In this document: positions 32,443 to 41,866 of the stretch, in pieces
Numbering within the stretch: the stretch's first letter is position 1
Layout: each line of letters starts with the position of its first letter
Assembly (NCBI GenBank): GCA_023229465.1
Contig: JALNZE010000004.1
Coordinates: forward strand, 62,001-126,000
Origin: Chitinophagaceae bacterium
GTDB taxonomy: Bacteria; Bacteroidota; Bacteroidia; Chitinophagales; Chitinophagaceae
Direction of reading: 5' to 3'
Length of the DNA: 64,000 nucleotides
The notes under the pieces: model-generated
What the model was told of the DNA's origin: nothing
What the model saw: the letters and a program-made list of their open reading frames with translations, nothing else
The model's database searches: none
Translations under genes and position numbers: made by a program

Positions 32443-33186
32443 TTATTCAGGCGCTTGCGCTGAAGGGTTATTTTCGCCTTCTTCATTTTTATTGATCAGC
32501 TCTCCCTCTTCATTCACTGCAATGTCTGATACATCTGCTTTGGGAATTTCTTCTGTCACCTCATCTTCAGCAACGATATCCGCTACCGGCTGGTCCATAA
32601 AATCTTCCGGGTTAATGATGGTGCCTTCTACAATCTGTTCTGCCAGCACTTCCCTGATTTTAGGTAAATCGGCCGGGGAATTGATGCCAAAATAATCCAT
32701 AAAATTTTTAGATGTGGCATATACCAATGGTTTGCCGGGCATATGCTCATTACGGCCACTGATTAATACCAGTTCTTTTTCCAACAATTTTTGAATGCTG
32801 TAATCACTGTTAACGCCACGGATGGCTTCAATCTCGCCCTTGGTAATGGGTTGTTTATAGGCAATGATGGCAAGGGTTTCGAGCGCCGCATTGGAAAGGC
32901 GCTTCAAAAATTTATCACCATTCAGTTGTGCGATAGTGGAATGAAAAGAGGGTTTGGTCAGAAACTGCCAGCCACCGCCGCTTTGTTTTACTTCGAAGGG
33001 ATAGAATTCTGAATCATATTTTTCGCGGATACCTTCCAATGCACTCTCTACCTGGTCGGGCATAACCCTTTCTTCCAGGAAACCAAAGGTATTATTGATA
33101 AGCTCCACAATATCCAAAGAGCTCAGTGGTTTCTCACTGGCAAAAATAAGTACCTCGATGTGCGGTATGATCTGGCTGATTTCCAT
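32443..33186 (-). CDS. scpB: Segregation and condensation protein B
   Basis: I choose the ATG at 33186 (MEISQIIPHIEVLIFASEKP), which matches the usual family start; an earlier start would add residues unlike the family. The 247-residue product has the two winged-helix modules: LSNAALETLAIIAYKQPITK-GEIEAIRGVNSDY and LVYATSKNFMDYFGI. It works with ScpA and SMC in chromosome segregation. The C-terminal 60 residues are acidic and disordered, longer than in model proteins. Confidence 0.93.
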   Translation of the reverse strand: MEISQIIPHIEVLIFASEKPLSSLDIVELINNTFGFLEERVMPDQVESALEGIREKYDSEFYPFEVKQSGGGWQFLTKPSFHSTIAQLNGDKFLKRLSNAALETLAIIAYKQPITKGEIEAIRGVNSDYSIQKLLEKELVLISGRNEHMPGKPLVYATSKNFMDYFGINSPADLPKIREVLAEQIVEGTIINPEDFMDQPVADIVAEDEVTEEIPKADVSDIAVNEEGELINKNEEGENNPSAQAPE

Positions 33187-33189
33187 GTT

Positions 33190-33298
33190 AATTTGAAAAT
33201 TTGTTAATTTGAGAAAATGAAAATGAAAAGAAAAGTAATTCAAATGTATTGATGAGTCATAACATTTTCAAATTACCACATTTTCACATTTTCAAATT
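33190..33298. repeat. A/T-rich imperfect inverted repeat between atpG and scpB
   Basis: AATTTGAAAAT-type units at about 33190-33226 are the reverse complement, with mismatches, of ATTTTCAAATT-type units at about 33263-33298. This low-complexity element fills the gap between the two genes and resembles the repetitive spacers seen in other Bacteroidetes genomes. No T-run terminator is evident. Confidence 0.5.
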
Positions 33299-33301
33299 GA
33301 A

Positions 33302-34183
33302 TTATCCCTGCAAGGCCGCTGCACCACTCACAATCTCGGTTAATTCGGTAGTGATGGCTGCTTGTCTTGCACGGTTGTAGCTGATCTTCAGTGATTTTAA
33401 TAATTCGTTGGCATTTTCACTGGCCTTGTCCATGGCTGTCATGCGGGCCCCATGTTCACTTGCATTGCCGTCTAATACTGCTTTGAATAATTGTGTATTC
33501 AGAATCTTGGGCATCAGTTCCGCTATCAATTGGTCCTGCGCAGGTTCGAATATAAAATCAGGTTTTTTACCACCTGCTTTTTTGGGTACTTTGGGTATGG
33601 GAAGAAAGGGCTCTGCAGCGAAACGTTGCGTGGCGGCATTCTTGAACTCGCTGTAAATAATCTCTACCGCGTCAAATTCTTTGTTTTCAAATGCTTTCAT
33701 AGCAGCCTGCGCGGCTGACTGTACATTTTCGAAAGTTAAACTGAGGAAAATATCTTTAAATGTAGCATCAGTGGCATAACCGGATTTGGTAAGGCTTTCA
33801 AACCCTTTTTTACCAATATTCCAGATGGCTACCTTTCCTTTTTTAAACTGTTCGGGATATTTTTCCGCGATAGTGCTTTTAGTCAGTTTAACGATATTGG
33901 CATTATAACCGCCACATAAACCCCTGTCGCTGGTAATTACAATCAGTAATACTTTCTCAACAACCCTTTTTTCGGCCAGCTTCAGGCTCATGCCACCTTC
34001 AATATTGCTTACGATATTGCTCAGCATTTCCTGCAGTTTCTGTGCATAGGGCCTCATTTGGGTAATGGCATCCTGCGCACGGCGTAATTTAGCCGCGCTC
34101 ACCATCTTCATAGCCTTGGTGATCTGCTGGGTGCTTTGTACACTCTTGATCCTGTTACGTACCTCTTTTAACTGTCCTGCCAT
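33302..34183 (-). CDS. atpG: ATP synthase F1 subunit gamma
   Basis: A 293-residue gamma subunit, the central rotor shaft of F1. The start is MAGQLKEVRNRIKSVQSTQQ-ITKAMKMVSAAKLRRAQ, and the C-terminal helix has MTAMDKASENANELLKSL and NRARQAAITTELTEIVSGAAA. It sits alone, with scpB and lysA downstream on the same strand and secA divergent. The alpha, beta and other subunit genes are not in this window. Confidence 0.96.
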   Translation of the reverse strand: MAGQLKEVRNRIKSVQSTQQITKAMKMVSAAKLRRAQDAITQMRPYAQKLQEMLSNIVSNIEGGMSLKLAEKRVVEKVLLIVITSDRGLCGGYNANIVKLTKSTIAEKYPEQFKKGKVAIWNIGKKGFESLTKSGYATDATFKDIFLSLTFENVQSAAQAAMKAFENKEFDAVEIIYSEFKNAATQRFAAEPFLPIPKVPKKAGGKKPDFIFEPAQDQLIAELMPKILNTQLFKAVLDGNASEHGARMTAMDKASENANELLKSLKISYNRARQAAITTELTEIVSGAAALQG

Positions 34184-34259
34184 TTTATTTAGCGTTTCTG
34201 GTTTTCAGGTGATGGGTAATCCAACGGGGGCCATCGTTCCTGTATGGTTATTTTGGCTG

Positions 34260-34267
34260 CAAAAGTA
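34260..34267 (-). promoter_or_regulatory. -7 box TACTTTTG upstream of atpG
   Basis: Exact TAnnTTTG match on the minus strand, 76 bases before the atpG ATG. No clear -33 TTG at standard distance. Confidence 0.4.
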
Positions 34268-34357
34268 GCAGAATCGCCCTGAAATTCCATCGGTTCCAAC
34301 AAAAATCAGTAAGAAAACTGAATATTCGATATTCCCACGCTCTCTGCCCAAATTCTT

Positions 34358-34365
34358 TACCTTTG
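34358..34365 (+). promoter_or_regulatory. -7 box TACCTTTG upstream of secA
   Basis: Exact TAnnTTTG match on the plus strand, 92 bases before the secA ATG. No standard -33 TTG is apparent. Confidence 0.4.
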
Positions 34366-34457
34366 GCAGCTCACAAAGAGTGCCAAAATGACTCAAACCT
34401 GTTTTTCGCACCCTTTTTGACCACAGAAATCTTTAATCATATACCAGATCAATTAAT

Positions 34458-37400
34458 ATGTTGAATTTTATTTCGAAGTTATTCGGGGGTAATAAAAGTG
34501 AGAAGGATGTAAAGCTACTGTTGCCCATCGTTCAAAAAACCAATGAATTTTATAGCCAGTATGAAAGTCTGAGCAATGATGAATTGCGCAATAAGACGGG
34601 TCTGTTCAGGGAAAGGATCAAAGCCTACCTGGCTGAAATCGATGCCAACATTGAGAGCCGTAAACAGGCTGCCGAAGAACTGGCTGCAACAGATATTCAT
34701 AGAAGAGATGCCATATACCAGGAAATAGACAAGCTTAAAAAAGACCGGGATAAAAAAATTGAAGAAGTGCTGGCGGCTATTCAGCCCGAAGCCTTTGCTG
34801 TGGTAAAAGAAGCGGCACGCAGGTTTTCAAAGAATACCGAACTGGTGTCTGCAGCCACCCCGCTCGACAGAGAACTGAGCGTAAAGAAACCGTACGTAAC
34901 CATTTCCGGCGATCAATCAACTTTTAAAAATACCTGGACGGCAGGTGGTGGCCTGGTTACCTGGAACATGGTTCATTATGATGTGCAGTTAATTGGTGGT
35001 AGCGTATTGCACCAGGGTAAAATTGCGGAGATGGCAACCGGTGAGGGTAAAACACTGGTATCTACCTTACCCGCTTACCTGAATGCATTGGCCGGTGAAG
35101 GGGTGCATATTGTTACGGTGAACGATTACCTGGCACGAAGAGATAGTGAATGGAACGGAACCATTTTTGAATGGCTGGGCCTGGCGGTAGATTGTATTGA
35201 TAAACACGAACCCAATAGTGAAGCCAGAAGAAATGCTTACCTGGCTGATATTACCTATGGTACCAATAACGAATTTGGTTTTGATTACCTGCGGGATAAT
35301 ATGGTGCATACACCGGAAGAAATGGTACAACGCAAACACCATTTTGCCATGGTGGATGAAGTGGATTCCGTTTTGATTGATGATGCCAGAACTCCGTTGA
35401 TCATATCCGGTCCGATAGGACATGTTACCGGCGAACAGCAATTTTTTGAACTGAAGCCCAGGATTGAAAAACTGGTTGATGCGCAAAAGAAAGCCACCAA
35501 TCAATTTTTAAATGAAGCCAGGAAAAAAATAGGGGAAGGAAATGATGATCCGAAAGATGGCGGACTGGCCCTATTCCGTTCCCACCGCGGTTTACCGAAG
35601 AATCATGCGCTCATCAAATTTTTGAGTGAGCCCGGTATGCGTGTGAAATTGCAGAAAGCGGAAAATTATTACCTGGCCGATCAGTCCAGGGAAATGCCGA
35701 AGGCGGATGAAGAACTTTATTTTTATATTGATGAAAAAAATAATTCAGTTGAGTTAACCGATAGAGGTATCCAGCTTATTACCGGTTCTGGTGAAGATCC
35801 TAATTTTTTTATCTTACCCGATATCAGTCTTACTTTAGCTTCAACAGATAGTGATACATCTATTACAACCGAAGAAAAATTACACCGGAAAGAAGCCATC
35901 ATCAATGATTATTCTGTTAAGGCCGATCGTATACATACGGTTCAGCAATTATTAAAAGCCTATACCTTATTTGATAAGGATGTTGAATATGTGGTGATGG
36001 ATGGCGGCGTTAAAATTGTAGATGAACAAACGGGTCGTATCCTCGATGGACGCCGTTATTCTGATGGGTTGCACCAGGCCATTGAAGCAAAAGAAAATGT
36101 AAAAATTGAAGCGGCTACACAAACCTATGCAACGGTAACGCTGCAGAACTATTTCCGTATGTACCACAAATTAGCGGGCATGACGGGTACTGCCGAAACA
36201 GAAGCCTCTGAGTTATGGGATATTTATAAACTGGATGTGGTTACCATTCCAACCAATGTAATAGCCATACGTAAAGATGACCAGGACCTGGTGTTTAAAA
36301 CCAAGCGCGAAAAATTTGGCGCGGTGATAGATGAGATTGCTAAACTGGTAGGAGCGGGCAGGCCGGTGCTGGTGGGTACCACTTCGGTAGAAGTGAGTGA
36401 ATTACTAAGCCGGATGCTTCGCCAGAAGCAGATACCGCATAATGTACTGAATGCAAAACAGCATGCGAGGGAAGCACAGATTGTAGCGGAAGCCGGTTTT
36501 GCGGGCGCCGTTACCATTGCCACCAATATGGCGGGCAGGGGTACAGATATTAAACTCGGGCCGGGCGTTAAAGAAGCAGGTGGTTTGGCGATATTGGGTA
36601 CCGAAAGGCATGAATCGCGCCGCGTAGACAGACAGTTAAGAGGTCGTGCCGGACGCCAGGGTGATCCGGGATCATCTTTGTTTTTTGTGTCATTAGAGGA
36701 TGACCTGATGCGTATGTTTGGAAGCGAGCGTATTGCCAAAGTGATGGATTTTGCCGGTTATAAAGAAGGCGAAGTGATACAACATAGTATGATCACTAAA
36801 TCCATCGAAAGGGCACAGAAGAAAGTGGAAGAAAATAACTTTGGTATCCGTAAGCGTTTGCTGGAATATGATGATGTGATGAATAAGCAACGTACTGTAA
36901 TCTATAGCAAACGTAACCATGCTTTGTTTGGAGAACGGTTGGCGCTGGATCTTGACAATGCCTTGTATTCTGTGGCAGAGGGATTGGTTGGCTCATTCAA
37001 AGATCAAAATGACCATGAAGGATTCAGATTGGCTGCCATTGTAAATTTTGGCATTGATACCGGCATCTCTGCCGAAGAGTTGGGTAAATTATCGGAGTTG
37101 GATCTGACAGAAAAATTATACACCGAATCAGCCGCCAATTACGAACGTAAGAAGACGGATCTGATGGCACAATCAATGCCTGTGTTCAGGAATATCAAAC
37201 TGCAGCAGGGTTCAAGAATTGAAAATGTGATTGTACCATTCTCTGATGGCCGTCGGGGTATTCAGGCCCTGGCCAATATGAATAAAACCCTGGAAACCCA
37301 TGGTGCAGAAATGGTGAACTCGCTGGAAAGAACCGTTACGCTTGGTTTTATTGATGATGCCTGGAAAGAACATTTACGTTCTATGGACGATCTGAAACAA

Positions 37401-37763
37401 AGTGTACAAACGGCCACTTACGAACAGAAAGATCCATTGGTTATTTATAAGATGGAGGCATTTGAGCTCTTCAAAAAAATGGATGGTGAAGTGAACAGGG
37501 ATATTGTTCAGTTCCTTTGTCATGCAGGCATTCCGTTAAATGATGGTGATGAATTAAAAGAAGGTCGCCGGCAGAAAACAGATATGAGCCGCATGAGCGC
37601 CAATAAAGAAGCGATAGACGCGCCACCTACTGAAAATGATTATTACGATCCAACCCCGGCAAAGCAACAACCGGTACATGTGGCCCCAAAAATCGGAAGG
37701 AATGATCCTTGTCCTTGTGGAAGTGGGAAGAAGTTTAAGGCATGCCATGGGAGGGAGAGTTGA
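34458..37763 (+). CDS. secA: Preprotein translocase subunit SecA
   Basis: A 1101-residue SecA of the long Bacteroidetes type. Walker A is at about 193-200 (TGEGKTL), and the DEAD-like motif appears in DEVDSVLIDDARTPLIISGP. The preprotein cross-linking domain is present, along with the second motor domain with GTTSVEVSELLSR, TNMAGRGTDIKLGPGV and ESRRVDRQLRGRAGRQGDPG. The C-terminal zinc domain is GRNDPCPCGSGKKFKACHG. It is the ATP-driven motor that pushes proteins through SecYEG. deoC begins 20 bases later. Confidence 0.97.
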   Translation: MLNFISKLFGGNKSEKDVKLLLPIVQKTNEFYSQYESLSNDELRNKTGLFRERIKAYLAEIDANIESRKQAAEELAATDIHRRDAIYQEIDKLKKDRDKKIEEVLAAIQPEAFAVVKEAARRFSKNTELVSAATPLDRELSVKKPYVTISGDQSTFKNTWTAGGGLVTWNMVHYDVQLIGGSVLHQGKIAEMATGEGKTLVSTLPAYLNALAGEGVHIVTVNDYLARRDSEWNGTIFEWLGLAVDCIDKHEPNSEARRNAYLADITYGTNNEFGFDYLRDNMVHTPEEMVQRKHHFAMVDEVDSVLIDDARTPLIISGPIGHVTGEQQFFELKPRIEKLVDAQKKATNQFLNEARKKIGEGNDDPKDGGLALFRSHRGLPKNHALIKFLSEPGMRVKLQKAENYYLADQSREMPKADEELYFYIDEKNNSVELTDRGIQLITGSGEDPNFFILPDISLTLASTDSDTSITTEEKLHRKEAIINDYSVKADRIHTVQQLLKAYTLFDKDVEYVVMDGGVKIVDEQTGRILDGRRYSDGLHQAIEAKENVKIEAATQTYATVTLQNYFRMYHKLAGMTGTAETEASELWDIYKLDVVTIPTNVIAIRKDDQDLVFKTKREKFGAVIDEIAKLVGAGRPVLVGTTSVEVSELLSRMLRQKQIPHNVLNAKQHAREAQIVAEAGFAGAVTIATNMAGRGTDIKLGPGVKEAGGLAILGTERHESRRVDRQLRGRAGRQGDPGSSLFFVSLEDDLMRMFGSERIAKVMDFAGYKEGEVIQHSMITKSIERAQKKVEENNFGIRKRLLEYDDVMNKQRTVIYSKRNHALFGERLALDLDNALYSVAEGLVGSFKDQNDHEGFRLAAIVNFGIDTGISAEELGKLSELDLTEKLYTESAANYERKKTDLMAQSMPVFRNIKLQQGSRIENVIVPFSDGRRGIQALANMNKTLETHGAEMVNSLERTVTLGFIDDAWKEHLRSMDDLKQSVQTATYEQKDPLVIYKMEAFELFKKMDGEVNRDIVQFLCHAGIPLNDGDELKEGRRQKTDMSRMSANKEAIDAPPTENDYYDPTPAKQQPVHVAPKIGRNDPCPCGSGKKFKACHGRES

Positions 37764-37783
37764 TTTTAATTATTCAAACCGCC

Positions 37784-38455
37784 ATGCATATCAACACCTA
37801 CATCGACCACACCATCCTTAAACCAACAACTTTGGTTTCTGATATAGAAAAGCTTTGTGCGGAAGCCATTCAATATGGGTTTGCCGCCGTATGTGTTCCT
37901 CCGAATTTTGTAAAATTAGCCAGGGCACAAACAGCAGGTACTGCTGTAAAAGTGGCTACGGTTATTGGTTTTCCCTTTGGCTATTCCGCGGTGGAAGCGA
38001 AGATCGCGGAAATAGTGCTGGCTATTGTGGATGGAGCGGATGAACTGGATGTGGTAGTTAATATTTCGGCTATTAAAAACAATGACTGGCAATACCTTGC
38101 CAATGAAATCAACCATATCATGCCCATCATTCAAAGTAAGCGGAAACGGATTAAGATTATTATTGAAAGTGGGGTATTAACGGATGAGGAAATTATTAAG
38201 TGTTGTGAGATATATGGACTGGCGGGGATAGATTATTTAAAAACCTCTACAGGCTATGCAGAAAAAGGGGCTACCGTTGAAGCGGTTAAATTATTCAGGT
38301 TGCATTTGCCCGCGACTGTTCAGATCAAGGCATCGGGGGGCATTCGTGATTATGCGTTTGCCAAACAATTGATTGATGCGGGCGCTACCCGTTTGGGTTG
38401 CAGCGCCGGTGTAGCCATTGTAAATGGCGCCCCGGCGGTAGAGACCGGATATTAA
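37784..38455 (+). CDS. deoC: Deoxyribose-phosphate aldolase
   Basis: I choose the ATG at 37784 (MHINTYIDHTILKPTT), which matches family starts; a longer frame would overlap secA. The 223-residue TIM-barrel enzyme has the Schiff-base lysine K153 in DYLKTSTGY and the second lysine K182 in IKASGGIRD. It splits 2-deoxyribose-5-phosphate into glyceraldehyde-3-phosphate and acetaldehyde. It follows secA closely and could be part of the same transcript, as with the SPOR and M20 genes downstream. Confidence 0.94.
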   Translation: MHINTYIDHTILKPTTLVSDIEKLCAEAIQYGFAAVCVPPNFVKLARAQTAGTAVKVATVIGFPFGYSAVEAKIAEIVLAIVDGADELDVVVNISAIKNNDWQYLANEINHIMPIIQSKRKRIKIIIESGVLTDEEIIKCCEIYGLAGIDYLKTSTGYAEKGATVEAVKLFRLHLPATVQIKASGGIRDYAFAKQLIDAGATRLGCSAGVAIVNGAPAVETGY

Positions 38456-38495
38456 CCAAATGGATTCCTTTTCTTATCTTACTGAAAATATTTTT

Positions 38496-38945
38496 ATGTT
38501 ACCGCTGATGAAAATGAGGTTGACTATTATGTGTATGATGTGTATGCCGTTTGTTTTTCAGGCAGCAGCGGCTGATTCTGTGATAGTGAGGAAAGAAGCG
38601 CGACTGGATATATTAACCGGGAAACAGGCTTATCTGAATAAGCGGTCCGCCATGTTTACGGGCAGCGGGCAATACAAAGGTTATCGCATCCAGGTAACCA
38701 GTACCAGTAAAAGAGATGAGGCTTTCCGCATCAAATCAGAACTCCTGGTAAAGTTCCCCGATCAAAAAACCTATGTACTGTTCCGGTCGCCAAGTTTTAA
38801 AGTACGCATCGGTAATTTTATTAAAATGGAAGACGCGGAAAAATTTAAAGCGCAATTGAATAAATTATTTCCTTATGGCGTGTATATAGTGGAAGATGCC
38901 ATTGAGTATACACCTAAAGAAGACGAAGAATTAATACCACAATAA
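38496..38945 (+). CDS. SPOR domain protein
   Basis: The start is uncertain: ATG codons at 38460, 38496 and 38508 are all in frame. The last two best fit a signal peptide (MRLTIMCMMCMPFVFQAAAA), and I give 38496. The mature protein has one SPOR domain at its centre and C-terminus: YKGYRIQVTSTSKRDEA, then YVLFRSPSFKVRIGNFIK and KLFPYGVYIVEDAI. SPOR domains bind glycan strands bare of peptides at division sites. The acidic tail is PKEDEELIPQ. It is followed 6 bases later by the M20 gene. Confidence 0.85.
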   Translation: MLPLMKMRLTIMCMMCMPFVFQAAAADSVIVRKEARLDILTGKQAYLNKRSAMFTGSGQYKGYRIQVTSTSKRDEAFRIKSELLVKFPDQKTYVLFRSPSFKVRIGNFIKMEDAEKFKAQLNKLFPYGVYIVEDAIEYTPKEDEELIPQ

Positions 38946-38951
38946 GCAAAC

Positions 38952-40130
38952 ATGTTACAACAAAAGATAAAAGACCTGGCCAAAGAATATGCGGATGAAT
39001 TCATTGAAATCCGTCATCACCTGCATGCGCATCCGGAATTGAGTTACCAGGAATTTGAGACGGGTAAGTATGTGCAATCCAAATTGCAATCTTTCGGAAT
39101 TCCCTTTGAAGTAAAAGCCACCACCGGTATTTTGGGAATCATTAAAGGAAAAAATCCGGACAGCCGGGTAATCGCGTTGCGTGCCGATCTGGATGCCTTG
39201 CCCATTCAGGAAGAAAATAAAGTGCCCTATCAATCGCAGCATGCCGGTATCATGCATGCCTGTGGTCATGATGTACATACTACGATATTATTAGGCACCG
39301 CTAAAATTTTGAATGAATTAAAAAATGAGTGGGAGGGAACGGTGAAACTGATTTTTCAACCGGGTGAAGAAAGAAATCCCGGTGGTGCGAGTTATATGAT
39401 TAAAGAGGGGGTATTGGACAATCCCAAACCCCGGGGCATTTTCGGGTTGCATGTACACCCCGGACTGGACCTGGGCAAACTGAGTTTTAGAAAAGGCAGG
39501 GTAATGGCGAGCGCCGATGAATTATATGTTACCATTCGCAGTAAGGGCGGACATGCAGCGGCCCCGCATTTAACCGCTGATACGGTATTAGTGGCATCTC
39601 AATTAATAGTGAGTTTGCAGCAGGTTATTTCGAGAAATAATAATCCTATTTCGCCCTCAGTCTTGTCTATCTGTTCTATCCAGGGCGGGCATACCACCAA
39701 TGTAATACCCAGTGAAGTAAAACTGATGGGCACCTTCCGGGCCATGGATGAGGAATGGCGCTATAAAGCGCATGAACTGATACGCAAACAGGTGAAGGGC
39801 ATTGCGGAAGCTACGGGCGCTGAAATTGATTTGCATATTGATATTGGTTATCCAACGGTTAACAATAACCCTGCCTTAACGGAAACCGCCTGGCAACTGG
39901 CGAATAGTTATATGGGTAAAGAAAATGTACTGGAAACCGAAATGCGGATGGGTGCGGAAGATTTTGGTTTTTATACGCAACGGGTACCCGGCTGTTTTTA
40001 CAGGTTGGGCGTGCGCAATGAAAAAGAAGGCATCATTCATAATGTGCATACACCCCAATTCAATATTGATGAAAGGGCTATTGAAATTGGTATGGGAATG
40101 ATGGCGTGGCTGGGGGCTTCTGCGTTATAA
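38952..40130 (+). CDS. M20 family amidohydrolase (IAA-amino acid hydrolase/hippuricase-like)
   Basis: A 392-residue metallohydrolase with metal ligands in HACGHDVHT (C104, H106) and QPGEE (E139, E140), plus the dimerisation-domain GGHTTNVIP and the last ligand His in IIHNVHTPQFN. Members hydrolyse N-acyl or N-carbamoyl amino acids using divalent metals. The substrate cannot be told. The last gene of the secA-side cluster. Confidence 0.93.
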   Translation: MLQQKIKDLAKEYADEFIEIRHHLHAHPELSYQEFETGKYVQSKLQSFGIPFEVKATTGILGIIKGKNPDSRVIALRADLDALPIQEENKVPYQSQHAGIMHACGHDVHTTILLGTAKILNELKNEWEGTVKLIFQPGEERNPGGASYMIKEGVLDNPKPRGIFGLHVHPGLDLGKLSFRKGRVMASADELYVTIRSKGGHAAAPHLTADTVLVASQLIVSLQQVISRNNNPISPSVLSICSIQGGHTTNVIPSEVKLMGTFRAMDEEWRYKAHELIRKQVKGIAEATGAEIDLHIDIGYPTVNNNPALTETAWQLANSYMGKENVLETEMRMGAEDFGFYTQRVPGCFYRLGVRNEKEGIIHNVHTPQFNIDERAIEIGMGMMAWLGASAL

Positions 40131-40268
40131 ATCTGCCTTCAATTTTTTAGTTAATAAAATGCCTAATACGGGTATAAGAATGGATAAATAAATGCAGTTT
40201 TTGTTGACTTTTTTATTTTGTGTTGGCTGTTATATTTGTCTATTTCCGATACTGATACAATGTTGCCA

Positions 40269-40880
40269 TCAGAAAAGTACACGATGGAGAAAAGTATATA
40301 GACGATCGGGCAGGGTTGAGTGACGATGAAAAAAATACAGATTACCTGTATGAAGAATACCGAAGTTATTTGGTTCTACAATATAGATGATAATACTGTT
40401 GCCTTTTAATGATGCAATACTTACAATAGACGAACTGGTAAAATGTTCTTTTTTTATTGCACTATCCAATACCGTTCTTGTTTCATTAAATACATACATT
40501 TCAGCAGTTGGGGAAAGATTAAATTGACTAAATGATAGCCCTATATTAAGAGCATTGGGGATACTTATTCTCACTGTCCATACTGTACCAACAGATGTAT
40601 TTGTAATATTCCCGTCTGCCATAGTTATATTAACTGAAAGATTGTCGCCGTAGCGATAAAGTTTGTCGTCTTCTGTAGTTGAATCTTCGTCTATTGGCGT
40701 AGGTGGAGTTGGCGGCACCGAAGGTGTGTAGTTGTAAGTTTTAGTATTGATAGTTGAAACTTCTGAATAGCCTGGTACCTGCGCTGCAATTGTTGAGGAA
40801 GATGTAGCTGATGTTATTATTTGCGCTTTTGAACATAGTGCAATCGCAAATAGTGCTACTGCTAAAATGATTTTTTTCAT
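40269..40880 (-). CDS. Secreted protein, truncated N-terminal domain of peptidase type (tentative)
   Basis: A 203-residue product with a signal peptide (residues 1-19, ending CSKAQ), a Pro/Thr spacer around 54-62 (PSVPPTPPT) and a beta-rich domain: NITNTSVGTVWTVRISI, LSFSQFNLSPTAEMYVFNE and SIIIYIVEPNNFG. This has the pattern of the prodomain of Bacteroidetes trypsin-like lysyl endopeptidases (W-x3-I ... F-x3-L-x3-A-x-N). The sequence after FG (ILHTGNLYFFHRHSTLPDRL) looks unrelated and then stops, without a catalytic domain. It is probably a truncated relic; the relation to that family is tentative. Confidence 0.5.
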   Translation of the reverse strand: MKKIILAVALFAIALCSKAQIITSATSSSTIAAQVPGYSEVSTINTKTYNYTPSVPPTPPTPIDEDSTTEDDKLYRYGDNLSVNITMADGNITNTSVGTVWTVRISIPNALNIGLSFSQFNLSPTAEMYVFNETRTVLDSAIKKEHFTSSSIVSIASLKGNSIIIYIVEPNNFGILHTGNLYFFHRHSTLPDRLYTFLHRVLF

Positions 40881-40897
40881 ATAAAGTTTTAAAATGG

Positions 40898-41311
40898 TTA
40901 ACGGATTTCGAATTGATTAAGAATAGTAAGTTCTTTTAACTGGTATGTAACAGGGCTTGTAACATTACACCCCGTTGTAGTAATCTTATCTAATGTAATA
41001 GTTCTGTAGTCAATTGATACCTTCATGCCAATCACTTTCAACCGTTGGTCAAGACCTTTCGTTTTCAAAACATTTGTGTAACTAATGCCATTTAAAAGTA
41101 ATGTGTCTCCAACTTTTGAAGGATTGGGGGTATATGTAAAGTCAATTAGCCAATAGTCCTGTATTTCATCGCTATTACAGGTCTCTTTCCCAATTACATA
41201 TCCTGTTATATTTTTATAATCAGGTACATAAGGGTACTTGTTACAAGAGTTGCTAACAAGCAAGCCGAGAATAATAAGACTACCGGGAAGTAAAAGAATA
41301 TTTTGTCGCAT
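40898..41311 (-). CDS. Putative lipoprotein, unknown function
   Basis: A 137-residue protein with an N-terminal lipid-attachment-like signal, MRQNILLLPGSLIILGLLVS followed by NSC at about 21-23, then a soluble domain with two more cysteines (C48, C116). I recognise no family. It is 17 bases upstream of the truncated secreted protein on the same strand, so they may be one transcript. The gene next upstream (41342-41683) is also lipoprotein-like. Confidence 0.55.
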   Translation of the reverse strand: MRQNILLLPGSLIILGLLVSNSCNKYPYVPDYKNITGYVIGKETCNSDEIQDYWLIDFTYTPNPSKVGDTLLLNGISYTNVLKTKGLDQRLKVIGMKVSIDYRTITLDKITTTGCNVTSPVTYQLKELTILNQFEIR

Positions 41312-41341
41312 AAAATGAAATTTATCGTTAATAAATATGTT

Positions 41342-41683
41342 TCATTTTTTGGTGGTGGTATATATAGTAATATGCATTGTCGAAAACAGTAGAGTGCTTA
41401 TTTGCTTTGCTGCTAACACGGGCCCTCTAAAATACCTCCGCAATAAAATATGGTTCATCCTCAATTCATCGGTGAATAACTTTTCAATTTTAGAATTTTC
41501 CGTGTCGAGATGTTTCAGAAATTCTTTAAGAAATACCTTTGGATCCTGCAACCTGTGATTTTGTTTTTTGTTGCTGAATGAAGCAAAGGATACTTTACCT
41601 GTTTTATTGAATTCTATTTTAAGCATATCCGGTTCCTTATTACATGCCAGCAACGCCAAAAATAAAAGGCAGTATTTATGTAT
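41342..41683 (-). pseudogene. Lipoprotein-like gene without an ATG start
   Basis: The frame encodes a good lipoprotein signal, HKYCLLFLALLACNKEP, with lipobox LLAC. No ATG, GTG or TTG codon opens it at the right place: the codon that should be the start is ATA (41681-41683), ahead of CAT AAA TAC. A TTG exists at 41657-41659 but would remove most of the signal. The rest has about 100 residues and no recognised domain. An ATG-to-ATA change would silence it, or a rare start is used. Confidence 0.5.
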
Positions 41684-41834
41684 GATTGATAAAAATTGGT
41701 TTCAGAAAATATTTGAAAAAAGTGCTAACCATTCAATTGGTACCTTCCCCCCTGATTGTACATAACGTTATTTCGAAGGTCGCCTATTTATAATTAGTAA
41801 ACAAGTGGTGATACCACTACAATTTTAAAAATGC

Positions 41835-41866
41835 AAGATCATGTAGTTATATAACTACATGATCTT
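41835..41866. repeat. Perfect 32-bp palindrome
   Basis: AAGATCATGTAGTTAT (41835-41850) followed directly by its exact reverse complement (41851-41866), with no loop. It immediately precedes the ORF6N remnant and ends in the codons for DL of that remnant. Confidence 0.9.
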
